This document shows positions 26,672 to 36,138 of a DNA stretch of 49,254 nt, one piece after another. The DNA comes from Clostridia bacterium (GTDB taxonomy: Bacteria; Bacillota; Clostridia; Christensenellales; UBA1242), in contig JAFTMY010000037.1 in the NCBI GenBank assembly GCA_017452165.1, positions 1-49,254 of the forward strand, in the 5' to 3' direction. Positions within the stretch are counted from its first letter, which is position 1, and every line of letters begins with the position of its first letter. The notes below the pieces were generated by a model, which saw nothing but the letters and a program-made list of their open reading frames with translations, made no database searches and had not been told where the DNA came from. The position numbers were made by a program, and so were the translations under genes.

Positions 26672-28111
26672 ATGTATCCAATTATTATTTTTGTGGCATC
26701 AATTTTGGTTATATGCCTTTCTTTATTGTGTTTTCATAAAAAAACTGATGACAAATTTAATAAGTTTTTAAAAATATTTACAATAACATTTTGTGCTATT
26801 GGTTTTTTTAGATTTTTTTTATCAGATTCATTTGTTTTTGTTATAAATGGTGCAAGTTTTAACGGCACATATTATGATGTTACCGATGTTCTACAAACTG
26901 TTCTTCGTTGGGGATATTACTTAAATTATGTAATACTTCCAATGGCTATTTTTTTTGATAGTAGACTTTTTAAAAATATTGCTTGCTATGTTTGTTTGTT
27001 TTTCTCATTACTTTCAGCAGTATTTTTTAATAATTATATGGAATATTTTTTATCTCCAAAAGGTCAAGGACTTCATTTATATGACTGGTTTAGATATTTC
27101 TATTTTATTTTAGAACTTGTGATGGCGATTTCGATTCCTGTTATTATGCAGGTTCGTCAAAAATATTTCTTTAATTATTTAGATAAAAAAGAGTGGGCTA
27201 ATTTCTTAATTTCGTTACCATTTATTGTAATTGCATTGATGCCAGCATATGTCCCACAATCATTAATTGGTTATTCATCTCTTATTCCAACAGTTGGTTC
27301 GGTGTATCATATTGGTTGGATAACCTTATCTGTTGTTTTAATAGTAGTGTTTTATCATATTTTTAGATTTAAAGATTATAAAACAAGATATATGTTTTGT
27401 GTTTTTTTAACTTTAGCATTGTTTTTCCATTATAATTCCATTTTCTTAATGGGTATTACAATACCTCGTTTACCAATTCAACTTTGTAATTTAGCGGCTT
27501 ATATTTATATAATTACTATTCCATTTAAACTTAAAAGAACTTTTCAGTTCAGTTATATTGTAAATATTGCAGGTGCTATAGTTGCTTATGTTGTTTCAGA
27601 CTTCTCAGGTGGTGCTTTTGGTTTTTGGAATATGCACTTTGTTTATGAACATACCTTTGTTTTAATGGTGCCTGCTCTTACAATGGCGTTAAGAGTTTTC
27701 CCAAGAGTTGAGAAAAAGTCACTTAAATATGCATTTATTGGTTTTTCAATATACTTTATTTTATGTTGGATAACCGGAACAATTTTAAATGGGTTTTCAG
27801 ATAAAATTGGAACAACTGTAAACTACTTTTTTATGTTCGACCTTAAAAAAGCCTTTGGTTTTTTCCCGTTTTTAACTTTTTCGGGAAATTATTATATTGA
27901 AATTGGTAGATTTATAATTTATCCTGTGGTTTCTCTTATAATTTATGTGGCATTTTCAATACTTTATTTGTTATTTTATGGATTTACTAGATTTATGTAT
28001 AAATATGAAGATGACCATATTGAACTTAGAAAATCGGGAATAGATTTATTAGAAAAAATGACAAAAAGGAAATTTAATATTCCTAGAGATTTCCAAAAAA
28101 CTAATGAGTAG
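26672..28111 (+). CDS. Polytopic membrane protein, YwaF-like (TIGR02206-like) repeat
   Basis: 479 residues with about 12 hydrophobic segments across the chain. The ATG follows AGGAAG. The segment TIPRLPIQLCNLAAYIYIIT (about 270-289) and the later NMHFVYEHTFVLMVPALTMA match the pattern of YwaF-type integral membrane proteins: LPxxLC, then a conserved His/Tyr-rich loop. The two halves may be internally related. It begins an operon with an ABC-2 exporter and Ig-domain surface proteins, ahead of the ATPase by 12 bp. A role in export or in attaching the products is inferred from position only. The family has no established function known to me. Confidence 0.65.
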   Translation: MYPIIIFVASILVICLSLLCFHKKTDDKFNKFLKIFTITFCAIGFFRFFLSDSFVFVINGASFNGTYYDVTDVLQTVLRWGYYLNYVILPMAIFFDSRLFKNIACYVCLFFSLLSAVFFNNYMEYFLSPKGQGLHLYDWFRYFYFILELVMAISIPVIMQVRQKYFFNYLDKKEWANFLISLPFIVIALMPAYVPQSLIGYSSLIPTVGSVYHIGWITLSVVLIVVFYHIFRFKDYKTRYMFCVFLTLALFFHYNSIFLMGITIPRLPIQLCNLAAYIYIITIPFKLKRTFQFSYIVNIAGAIVAYVVSDFSGGAFGFWNMHFVYEHTFVLMVPALTMALRVFPRVEKKSLKYAFIGFSIYFILCWITGTILNGFSDKIGTTVNYFFMFDLKKAFGFFPFLTFSGNYYIEIGRFIIYPVVSLIIYVAFSILYLLFYGFTRFMYKYEDDHIELRKSGIDLLEKMTKRKFNIPRDFQKTNE

Positions 28112-28123
28112 GAGAAAATAGTC

Positions 28124-28867
28124 GTGTTAGTAGAAATTAAAAACTTAACTAAAAGTTATGGTAATTCGCAAGTAAAAGCAGTTGATGATTTATCAATTTC
28201 TTTAAATTCGGGTGAAATTTATGGTTTCCTTGGCTCAAATGGTGCAGGTAAAAGCACTACAATTAAGTGTTTAGTTGGAATTTATCCTTTTAATTCAGGT
28301 GATATTTTAGTCGATGGTGTTTCAATAAAATCAGACCCACTTAGCGCTAAAAAATTAATAGGTTATGTTTCAGATAATCACGCAGTTTTTGAGAGACTCA
28401 CAGGTAGAGAATATGTAAATCATATAGCAAACTTGTATAATGTAAAAGTTGAAGATATGCAATCTCGTTGTGATAAACTTCTTAAAATATTTAACCTTGA
28501 AAAACACTTTGATAAGCCAATTAAGAACTATTCACATGGTATGAAACAAAAAATAACAGTTATTGCAGCACTTGTTCATAACCCAAAACTTTGGGTTTTA
28601 GATGAACCATTGACTGGTCTTGACCCACAGAGCGCTTTCCAATTAAAAAAGGTTATGAGAGAACATGCAAATGAAGGAAATACTGTATTTTTCAGTTCAC
28701 ATATCTTAGACGTTGTTGAAAATCTTTGTGATAGATGTTGCATTATTGAGCAGGGTAAACTTAAAGGTGTTTATGATATAAATGAAATTAAAAACAATAA
28801 GCAATCGTTAGAAAAAATATTTATGAACGAAGTTTCAGAAGACTTGGAAGATGAAGGAGAGATGTAA
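28124..28867 (+). CDS. ABC-2 type exporter ATP-binding protein
   Basis: 247 residues from a GTG at 28124, with GGAG overlapping the upstream stop (28111-28114). The domain is a standard ABC ATPase: LVEIKNLTKSYGNSQ, Walker A GSNGAGKSTTIKCLVG (about 37-52), signature YSHGMKQKITVIAALVH, Walker B LWVLDEPLTGLDP and the switch His in FFSSHILD. The C-terminus has a short acidic tail. It energises the adjacent permease, whose ATG overlaps this stop codon by one base. The class exports drugs, polysaccharides, peptides or lipids. The substrate here is unknown. Confidence 0.93.
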   Translation: MLVEIKNLTKSYGNSQVKAVDDLSISLNSGEIYGFLGSNGAGKSTTIKCLVGIYPFNSGDILVDGVSIKSDPLSAKKLIGYVSDNHAVFERLTGREYVNHIANLYNVKVEDMQSRCDKLLKIFNLEKHFDKPIKNYSHGMKQKITVIAALVHNPKLWVLDEPLTGLDPQSAFQLKKVMREHANEGNTVFFSSHILDVVENLCDRCCIIEQGKLKGVYDINEIKNNKQSLEKIFMNEVSEDLEDEGEM

Positions 28868-30468
28868 TGACAAATATTTTAAATCTTCTCAAACTTCAAA
28901 TTGACAACCAAACAGATATTTTAAAGACTAAAACTCCTAAAAAAATGTTAGTAGCGCTTTTTAAAGTTGTTTTACTTTTAGCATTTTTGGTTGTTTTATC
29001 ATGGTTTGTTGAATCAAAGATTTTTATACTTGGTATAAAAATAAATGCAGAACTTATTGGAATTATACTTTTAATTACACAAATTATTTCACTTCTTTTT
29101 TCAATAGGTCATATAATTAATACTTTGTATTTAAGTAAAGATAATGAAATGCTTATATGCTATCCTGTTACAGCAAATCAATTATTTATTTCAAAAATAC
29201 TTCTTATTTATTTAAAAGAAATTGCTGTGAATTCAATAATTACTCTTCCAATCTTTATTTGTTTAGGATTAATGGGAAAGTTAGGTGCAAGTTTTTTTCT
29301 TTCTTTAATTATATTTTTATTAGTTTTACCAATACTTCCAATTGTTTTGGCATCATTTATTAGTATTATTGTTATGATGATTACTAAATTTTTGAAAAAA
29401 CATACAATCTTAGCAATAATAACAATTTTATCGCTTGTTTCAGCCTGTATTATTTGTTACATATTACTTGTAGGTAATATTATGGAAACATTTAATATTG
29501 CAACAAAACAACTTGAAACTGTGAGAGAAATAAATAAAAATATAGAAATATTTGGTAAATATTTAGTTATTTATTATCAACTTGGGCTTGCTATGGTTAG
29601 TTTTAAAAAGTGGTATTATATTGGATTATTTATTCTTATTTGTGCTGTATTATTTATTATTACCATTTCAATTATTAAACCATTTTATTTAAAAGTTGCA
29701 ATGTCTAGCATGGAAAATAGTTCTAAAACTAAATACAAACAAGGAACGTTTAAAAGTTACAATCCTTTTTTAAGTTTAGTTTATAAGGAAATGAAATGTA
29801 TTTTCAGGTCTCCATCGGAAATTTTTGATTTCTTTTTGTTTACACTTCTTATGCCGTTTATTGTATTTTCCTATGACAAAATGCTTATGTCTATTACTGT
29901 AAATCAGGCAGGCGTTAATATGATTGCAGGTTCACACGTTATGGTTGTTGCAATACTTGCAATGTTATCTAATATTATTTCTGCTTCTGCTGTGTCTAGA
30001 GAAGGTCGTAATTTCTATATTTCAAAGGTTATTCCAGTTAATTATTATACACAGATTTTTGCAAAACTTACTTTTAATGTAATATTTACAATTGTTTCAT
30101 TATTTGTAACAATGATTATTTCATTTTTCATTTATCCAGTATGGCAAATAATTCTTGGAACTATTGCTGTAATGTTTTTTTCAATAGGACATGCAGCGCT
30201 TAGCATTGATATGGATATTAAAAAACCAGCCAGAAACTTTGAAGGTGATGGTAAGTCTTCTAGTGTAAGTAAAAGCACAACTGCTAGTATTATATATGCT
30301 TTATTGTTTGGATTTTTAATTGGTTTTATTATTATATTAATGTCTTCTTATGAAAAAGTCGTTGTTCCTTATCTTATAATTGTTGCTATTGGACTTGTGT
30401 TTATGCTTTATAGACTTTATATTTTAGTCCTTAGAATCAATTTACAATATGATAAAATAGAAATGTAG
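28867..30468 (+). CDS. ABC-2 type exporter permease (ABC_tran_2-like)
   Basis: 533 residues, with the start ATG overlapping the ATPase stop (TAATG). About 12 membrane spans are visible. The first pair is near residues 27-48 and 58-83, followed by the cytoplasmic loop LYLSKDNEMLICYPVTANQL, typical of large ABC-2 permeases of Firmicutes in which the two halves are fused. Residues about 275-310 form a soluble loop. Further spans run to the end. It pairs with the ATPase upstream, and an Ig-domain protein starts 10 bp downstream. Confidence 0.88.
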   Translation: MTNILNLLKLQIDNQTDILKTKTPKKMLVALFKVVLLLAFLVVLSWFVESKIFILGIKINAELIGIILLITQIISLLFSIGHIINTLYLSKDNEMLICYPVTANQLFISKILLIYLKEIAVNSIITLPIFICLGLMGKLGASFFLSLIIFLLVLPILPIVLASFISIIVMMITKFLKKHTILAIITILSLVSACIICYILLVGNIMETFNIATKQLETVREINKNIEIFGKYLVIYYQLGLAMVSFKKWYYIGLFILICAVLFIITISIIKPFYLKVAMSSMENSSKTKYKQGTFKSYNPFLSLVYKEMKCIFRSPSEIFDFFLFTLLMPFIVFSYDKMLMSITVNQAGVNMIAGSHVMVVAILAMLSNIISASAVSREGRNFYISKVIPVNYYTQIFAKLTFNVIFTIVSLFVTMIISFFIYPVWQIILGTIAVMFFSIGHAALSIDMDIKKPARNFEGDGKSSSVSKSTTASIIYALLFGFLIGFIIILMSSYEKVVVPYLIIVAIGLVFMLYRLYILVLRINLQYDKIEM

Positions 30469-30478
30469 GTGAGGTGTT

Positions 30479-31399
30479 ATGAAGAAAACGGTAATTATAA
30501 TTTTAGCCATACTACCAATATTTTTAGTTATAACAATTTCATTTGCAGGAAAAATTTTATCTTTATATCAACACATTGCCGTTGAAAAAGTTAGATTTGT
30601 AGATGAAAGTAATAAAGAATTTGAACCAGACTATATTTTAGTTTTAAGTGTGGGGGAAGAAAAACAAACAAATGTAAGAGTTTATCCAGACCTTGCATCT
30701 AATAAAAAAGTTACATATATTTCAGACAATGAGAGTGTTTGCACTGTAAATCAAGAAGGAGTGGTTAAAGGTGTTTCATTTGGAACTTCTGCAATCATTG
30801 TTAAAACTGAAGAGGGAAGCAAAACTACTATGCTTGTCGTAAAAGTAACTCAAGATAAGGTTTTAGGTGTAACTCTTTCTCATGAGACATTAGATCTAAA
30901 AATAGGTGAAAGTAAAGTATTAACTGCAACTGTAGAAGCGTATGTTGCTCTTAATAAAAAAGTAATTTTTACTTCTAATGATGAAACAGTTGCTACTGTT
31001 AATGCAAATGGAAAAGTTGAAGCGGTTGGTATTGGTCAAGCAATAATAACTGTAACAACAGAAGATGGTGGTTTTACTGATACTTGCGTGGTAACTTGTA
31101 TAGAAGGTATTCCAGCACTTCAATTTGATTTATCAAATGATAGTAATTTCGTAAAAAGCGGAAAAGGATATATTGTGTATATTAAAGAAATCGACTTACT
31201 TAATTATTTAAAGTTTGACGATAAAAAGGTTGATATACAAGAAATTAAGTTCAGAATCAAGTCAGGTGGTAGTTCTGCTAGTTTAACTGGTGATAAACTA
31301 ACAATAACTGGTAAGGGCATTATAACAGTTGTTGCTTATGTTGGAGAGCAAAATGATCCAACATATCAAACAGAATTACGTATGATGATTCAAGATTGA
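30479..31399 (+). CDS. Membrane-anchored protein with two bacterial Ig-like (Big_2) domains
   Basis: 306 residues behind GGTGAGGTG. The N-terminal span, residues 4-24, is a signal or anchor without a lipobox. Domain 1, about 35-120, has LSVGEEKQTNVRVYPDLASN, SDNESVCTVNQEGVVKGVS and FGTSAIIVKT. Domain 2, about 123-205, has LDLKIGESKVLTATVEAY, SNDETVATVNANGKVEAVG and IGQAIITVTT. These are textbook Big_2 features. The C-terminal 100 residues hold a third, diverged beta domain. It is extracytoplasmic. It sits between the exporter and the large Ig-repeat lipoprotein and is likely part of the same surface system. Confidence 0.88.
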   Translation: MKKTVIIILAILPIFLVITISFAGKILSLYQHIAVEKVRFVDESNKEFEPDYILVLSVGEEKQTNVRVYPDLASNKKVTYISDNESVCTVNQEGVVKGVSFGTSAIIVKTEEGSKTTMLVVKVTQDKVLGVTLSHETLDLKIGESKVLTATVEAYVALNKKVIFTSNDETVATVNANGKVEAVGIGQAIITVTTEDGGFTDTCVVTCIEGIPALQFDLSNDSNFVKSGKGYIVYIKEIDLLNYLKFDDKKVDIQEIKFRIKSGGSSASLTGDKLTITGKGIITVVAYVGEQNDPTYQTELRMMIQD

Positions 31400-31452
31400 T
31401 TAATAATTTAATCAAAATTTACTCAAACTAAAAAATATCAAAGGAGAAAAAT

Positions 31453-34400
31453 ATGGGGATTTTAAAGAAATTTTCTTTGCTACTTTGCTGTTTTATGATG
31501 ATGTTTACATTTACAGCATGTGGTGGAGGCGAAAAAAGTTTAATTCTTTCATCAGATAAAGATTTCGCTTATCGTGGTGATGTTGTAACTTTCTCAGTAA
31601 ATTTAAAAGATGAGAAAGATAAAACATACACAGTAGAAGAAGTTGTTTATGAAATTGTATCTGGTGGCGAATATGCAACTATTAGTGGAAATACTTTAAC
31701 AATCAAAGATGATGCATTGCCAGGTGCTGTAGTTGAAGTTATTGCTAAAGCAGAAGAAAAAGTTTCAAATAAAGTTAAAGTTGAAGTTAATGTGCCACTT
31801 ACAGACATTGTTATATCTGCAAATGGTTTAACTAACATTGAAGCAGGCGATTTTGTTCCTTTAACAATGGAACTTAATCCTGAAATTTCAAATGTTTCAA
31901 AAGATGATATTAAATGGGTAATCGTTGAAGGTGCAGATCTTTGCATTATTTCAAATGATATTCTTTTTGTAAACAAAAATGCTTCAACAAATGAAGTTAT
32001 AAAAATTAAAGCTCAATCTAACACCTTATCAAGTAATGTTTTAACATTTACTGTTGGTTATGCTCTTGAAAAGATTGAGTTAGATGTTGTTGGTTCATTA
32101 AGTATTGAACCAGGTAATTCAAGAGCCTTAAAAACAACACTTACACCATCTAATGCTACTGATGTAAACATTGAATGGGTGTTTAGTGAAGGTCAAAATT
32201 ATTGCTCAATTTCTAATAATATCATTACTATTAATGATGATGTTGAAATTGGAACAATTATTAAAGTTAAGGCAAAAAGTGGCTCAGTAGAAAGTGAAGA
32301 AATCACAATTATTGTTGGAACTCCTGTGACTAAGATTATAATTAGTGCTGTTGGAGCAGATAAAGTTATCACAACAAACACAGTTTCATTAAATGCAAGT
32401 GTAGAACCACAAAATGCTTCTACTGTTGGTATTGAATGGAGTGTTACAGAAGGCAAGCAATATGCTCAAGTTGTTAATAATACACTTGTTATTAAGTCAG
32501 AAACTCCATATGGAACAATTATTAAGGTAAAAGCAAAGAGTGGTTTAGTTGTAAGTGAAAATGAACTTTCAGTTCAATATGGTGTTGCTGTAACATCTGT
32601 TACAATTGACACTGTTGGTTCTCTTGAAGTTATTACAAACAATACAATTGGTTTAAATGCAGTTGTAAACCCAGTTGATGCAACAGAAAAGACTATTAAT
32701 TGGAAAGTGACACAAGGTAGTGAGTATGCTGAAATTTCAAATAATGCACTCGTAGTAAAAGCAGGAACACCTTATGGAACAATAATTAAAGTAAAAGCAA
32801 CATGTGATGGCATTGAAAGTAATGAACTTTCAGTTCAATATGGTATTAAATTAAAATCTCTTGAATTAAATGTTTCAGGTTCATCAAATATTGAACCAGG
32901 AAACACAAGAGCACTCTTAACAACTCTCACACCAGAAAATGCAACAAATGTTGTTGTTGAATGGGTAACACTTGAAGGTGAAGGTTTATTCTCAATTTCA
33001 AATAACATCATATCAATTAATAGTGATGCTGAAATTGGTTCAAAAATCAGATTAAAAGCAAAGAGTGGCACAGTAGAAAGTAACGAAATCACAATCATTG
33101 TCGGAACACCTATTACAAAAATTACAATTAGTGCTGTTGGTGTAGATAAAATAATCACAACAAATACAGTATCATTAAATGTAAGTGTAGAACCACAAAA
33201 TGCAAGTGCTATAGGTGTAAACTGGAAAGTAACACAAGGAAGTGAATATGCAGAAGTTGTAAATAACACACTTGTAATAAAAGCAGGAACACCTTATGGA
33301 ACAATTATAAAAGTAAAAGCAGAAAGCGGAACACTTGAAAGTGAAAACGAACTTGAATTCCAATATGGTGTAAAAGTAGCATCTGTAGTAATTAATACTG
33401 CTGGTTCACTTGAGGTTATTCATGTAAATACAGTAGGTCTTAATGCTACTATAAGCCCATCAAATGCAACAGAAAAAACTGTTACTTGGAGTGTTACTGA
33501 AAACAGTGAATATGCAGAAATTTCAAACAATGCACTCGTAGTAAAAGAAGGAACACCTTATGGAACAATAATTAAAATAAAAGCAACAGTTGATGGCGTA
33601 GAAAGTAATGAACTTTCAGTTCAATATGGCGTTGCAGTAACATCTGTTACAATTAGTGCAACAAGTGAAGTAATTGTAAGTGGTAATACAGTAGGTTTAA
33701 ATGCAGTTGTTAATCCTTCAAATGCGACAGAAAAAACTGTTTCTTGGATGGTAATTCAAGGTGCAAATAATGCTGACATTGTAAATAATACACTTGTAGT
33801 AAAAGCAGGAACACCTTATGGAACAATAATTAAAGTAAAAGCAATATGTGATGGCGTAGAAAGTAATGAACTTTCAGTTCAATATGGTATCGCAGTAAGT
33901 TCTGTTGTAATTAGTCCTGCAGGTTCTCTTGAAGTTATAAAAGGTAATTCAGTAGGTTTAAGCGCTGTTATTAATCCATCAGATGCAACAGAAAAAACTG
34001 TTTCTTGGACAATTACAGAAGGAAGTTCTTATGCTGATATTGTATCTAATACTCTTGTTGTAAAAGCAAATGCTGAAACTGGTGCTATAATAGTAGTTAA
34101 AGCAACAGTTGATGGCGTAGAAAGTAATGAACTTGAATTTGTAGTAAAAGCAACTAAAGAAGAAGAAAATGCATCTAAATTTATGATTAATGTTTCTGAA
34201 GAAAATATTAAACTTGATAAAAATGCAAACTTCTCTCCAGTTTTAGAGGTTGAACTTTATGACTATAACTTTGAGCCTGTAACAGATAAAGTTATTACTT
34301 ATAAAATTGTTGAGGGTGAAGAGTTTTTAGCAATTTCTCCTAATGGTTATAACTGTAATTTTGAAATTCTTGGACATGGAAATGCAACATTAGAAGTTGG

Positions 34401-35982
34401 TATTCAAGGTTATAGTGAAAAGACAATAGTAAATGTAAGTGTTGTCTTACCACCAGAAAAGATAAACATTCCTGAAGTATTTACTGAGAGAACAGGTTAT
34501 GTGTATAATTTCTCTAAGTTAAATCCAAGCAACTCAGCAGTTGAAACTCTTCCATTTATTGCAACTGCTACAGGTACAAATGTTTGTCAAGATATAAAAT
34601 ATACATTTATGCATGAAGACGGAACAAGTGGTGATTTAGTTGCTACTTGGAACGATGGAAGAATTACATTTAATAAAACAGGTAAAATAACTGTTATTAT
34701 TTCATCAGATTCTGGTAGTAGAATTGAAACAACAACATCTTATTCATTTAATATTAATGAAGGATTTAATGTTTATACATTTGAAGAACTTCAAGCATTA
34801 GCATTAAGTTCTAAATATAACGGACAACCAATTAACATTGTTGTTTTAGAAAGACCTGATGGTAGTGCAAATAACTATGAATATGGTTTTGATTTAGTTT
34901 CACCTGCAGGTTTAAAGGCTAAATTAGAGCAAACCTTTGATGATGTATTTACAGCGAAAGGTGGATTTGCAAATGGTCAAAGAATTAACTTTGTTTGCAA
35001 GAGTGTTCATATTAATGGTAATAAGCACAAAATTGACCTTTCTCAAGTAAGAAAAATTAAAAAAGAAGAAATTGAACCATTAGTTGCAAATGGAAGACTT
35101 ACTGCTGATTGGAAGAATTTTGATGCTCTTATTTCAATTATTCCTTGGACAAATGATACAAATGTTATTTTAAAAGGTTCTTATGAAGCAAAAATTTATG
35201 ACTTTGAAGTTGTAGGAAATTGCTCAGTAGACCATGGTTCTACAGAAGATGGAGGAGAATTTTCTGGAACAAAGCCATTTGGTGTTGTTTCAACAGGTAT
35301 AACAATTGGCGCTATGGGACATGAAGTTAAATATTATGTTGATATTAATAATCTTACAACATCAGGTTTAAGAACTGGTTTATCTGTTAAAAAGGTTGTT
35401 GGTAATGGTTTAGTTCAAAATATTCATGCATATAACTGCTTTACAAATGGCATTGAAGTTGGTGCATCTATTGTTAGATTAAAGAATTTAAAATTCGGTA
35501 GTTGTGGTGCTGCTTCAATTGAGTTACTTCCAGCGGATTCAAATGCAGCAGGTGAAAATTTTGATCAAAAACAAAATGTTTCATTTGAAGGATATATGGA
35601 TGTTGAGCAAAACTTAAATAATGGTAATACAACATATTTTGCTAATTATCAAGTTTTAGGAACTACAATACCATCAGTAGTTGAGGGATTACTTACTCAA
35701 TATGATGTAACACAAGGTTCTCATATGAGAAATGAAAAGGGTGAATATATATTTGTTTGCTTTAATTTAGCAGATATGACAACATTCTATCCAAATCATT
35801 CAACTTATAATTATCCTGCATTCCAAGAAGGTGGTATTATAAATGCAAGAGATTTACCAAAAGATGGAAACGCAGTGGATACAACTCATCAATATATTGA
35901 ACTTGATGTTGACCTTACATTTATGGGTGGAAGCAATATTGGTAAAGCAATTCTTTACAACCATCATTATCAAGGCAATTAA
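31453..35982 (+). CDS. Large Ig-repeat surface lipoprotein with beta-helix-like C-terminus
   Basis: 1509 residues with AAGGAG before the ATG. Residues 1-23 are a lipoprotein signal (KKFSLLLCCFMMMFTFTACG); the lipobox is FTAC with Cys23, processed by Lgt. From about 30 to 1000 there are 10-11 Ig-like modules of 86-88 residues. Each has the plan VTSVTI...NTIGLNAVVNP.. (strand pair), TEKTINWKV, a Tyr/Ala-Ile-x-Asn-x-x-Leu strand, GTPYGTIIKVKA and ESNELSVQYG. Six of these are two copies of a three-module block. Residues about 1080-1509 are different: FNVYTFEELQALALS, then NGNKHKIDLSQV and short Asn/Gly turns. They look like a right-handed beta-helix, perhaps binding polysaccharide. No catalytic triad is evident. 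It is last in the exporter operon. Confidence 0.88.
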   Translation: MGILKKFSLLLCCFMMMFTFTACGGGEKSLILSSDKDFAYRGDVVTFSVNLKDEKDKTYTVEEVVYEIVSGGEYATISGNTLTIKDDALPGAVVEVIAKAEEKVSNKVKVEVNVPLTDIVISANGLTNIEAGDFVPLTMELNPEISNVSKDDIKWVIVEGADLCIISNDILFVNKNASTNEVIKIKAQSNTLSSNVLTFTVGYALEKIELDVVGSLSIEPGNSRALKTTLTPSNATDVNIEWVFSEGQNYCSISNNIITINDDVEIGTIIKVKAKSGSVESEEITIIVGTPVTKIIISAVGADKVITTNTVSLNASVEPQNASTVGIEWSVTEGKQYAQVVNNTLVIKSETPYGTIIKVKAKSGLVVSENELSVQYGVAVTSVTIDTVGSLEVITNNTIGLNAVVNPVDATEKTINWKVTQGSEYAEISNNALVVKAGTPYGTIIKVKATCDGIESNELSVQYGIKLKSLELNVSGSSNIEPGNTRALLTTLTPENATNVVVEWVTLEGEGLFSISNNIISINSDAEIGSKIRLKAKSGTVESNEITIIVGTPITKITISAVGVDKIITTNTVSLNVSVEPQNASAIGVNWKVTQGSEYAEVVNNTLVIKAGTPYGTIIKVKAESGTLESENELEFQYGVKVASVVINTAGSLEVIHVNTVGLNATISPSNATEKTVTWSVTENSEYAEISNNALVVKEGTPYGTIIKIKATVDGVESNELSVQYGVAVTSVTISATSEVIVSGNTVGLNAVVNPSNATEKTVSWMVIQGANNADIVNNTLVVKAGTPYGTIIKVKAICDGVESNELSVQYGIAVSSVVISPAGSLEVIKGNSVGLSAVINPSDATEKTVSWTITEGSSYADIVSNTLVVKANAETGAIIVVKATVDGVESNELEFVVKATKEEENASKFMINVSEENIKLDKNANFSPVLEVELYDYNFEPVTDKVITYKIVEGEEFLAISPNGYNCNFEILGHGNATLEVGIQGYSEKTIVNVSVVLPPEKINIPEVFTERTGYVYNFSKLNPSNSAVETLPFIATATGTNVCQDIKYTFMHEDGTSGDLVATWNDGRITFNKTGKITVIISSDSGSRIETTTSYSFNINEGFNVYTFEELQALALSSKYNGQPINIVVLERPDGSANNYEYGFDLVSPAGLKAKLEQTFDDVFTAKGGFANGQRINFVCKSVHINGNKHKIDLSQVRKIKKEEIEPLVANGRLTADWKNFDALISIIPWTNDTNVILKGSYEAKIYDFEVVGNCSVDHGSTEDGGEFSGTKPFGVVSTGITIGAMGHEVKYYVDINNLTTSGLRTGLSVKKVVGNGLVQNIHAYNCFTNGIEVGASIVRLKNLKFGSCGAASIELLPADSNAAGENFDQKQNVSFEGYMDVEQNLNNGNTTYFANYQVLGTTIPSVVEGLLTQYDVTQGSHMRNEKGEYIFVCFNLADMTTFYPNHSTYNYPAFQEGGIINARDLPKDGNAVDTTHQYIELDVDLTFMGGSNIGKAILYNHHYQGN
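32065..34153 (+). repeat. Tandem Ig-module repeats with a 786-bp higher-order duplication
   Basis: Module starts are at 32065 (A), 32326 (B), 32590 (C), 32851 (A'), 33112 (B'), 33376 (C'), 33637 (C'') and 33895 (C'''). The intervals A-A', B-B' and C-C' are all exactly 786 bp (262 codons). C-type modules share long near-identical DNA around the encoded PYGTIIKVKA. Confidence 0.9.
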
Positions 35983-36017
35983 TAAATTTAAACAATTAAA
36001 TTTGTTTTCCAAATAAT

Positions 36018-36054
36018 AAAAAATAGTTTACTTTTTTAGTAAACTATTTTTTAT
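36018..36054 (+). terminator. Terminator of the exporter/Ig-lipoprotein operon
   Basis: AGTTTACT (36025-36032) and AGTAAACT (36038-36045), extended by A/T pairs on both sides, end in a T-rich run. Confidence 0.9.
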
Positions 36055-36138
36055 TGCAAACTATATAAAAAATTTAATTTTGGCATAATAAAAATTATAA
36101 TTATGTATTATTTTTATTTTTTAATCAATAATTAATGT

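Noticed and set aside
31396-31416. Hairpin TTGATTAA/TTAATCAA as a terminator before the lipoprotein gene
   Set aside because: It has no T-run after the stem and is short and AT-only. The operon probably continues.
32580-34140. CRISPR-like regularly spaced repeats
   Set aside because: The repeats are in frame inside one long coding region and encode Ig modules. Spacer-like parts are diverged module sequence.
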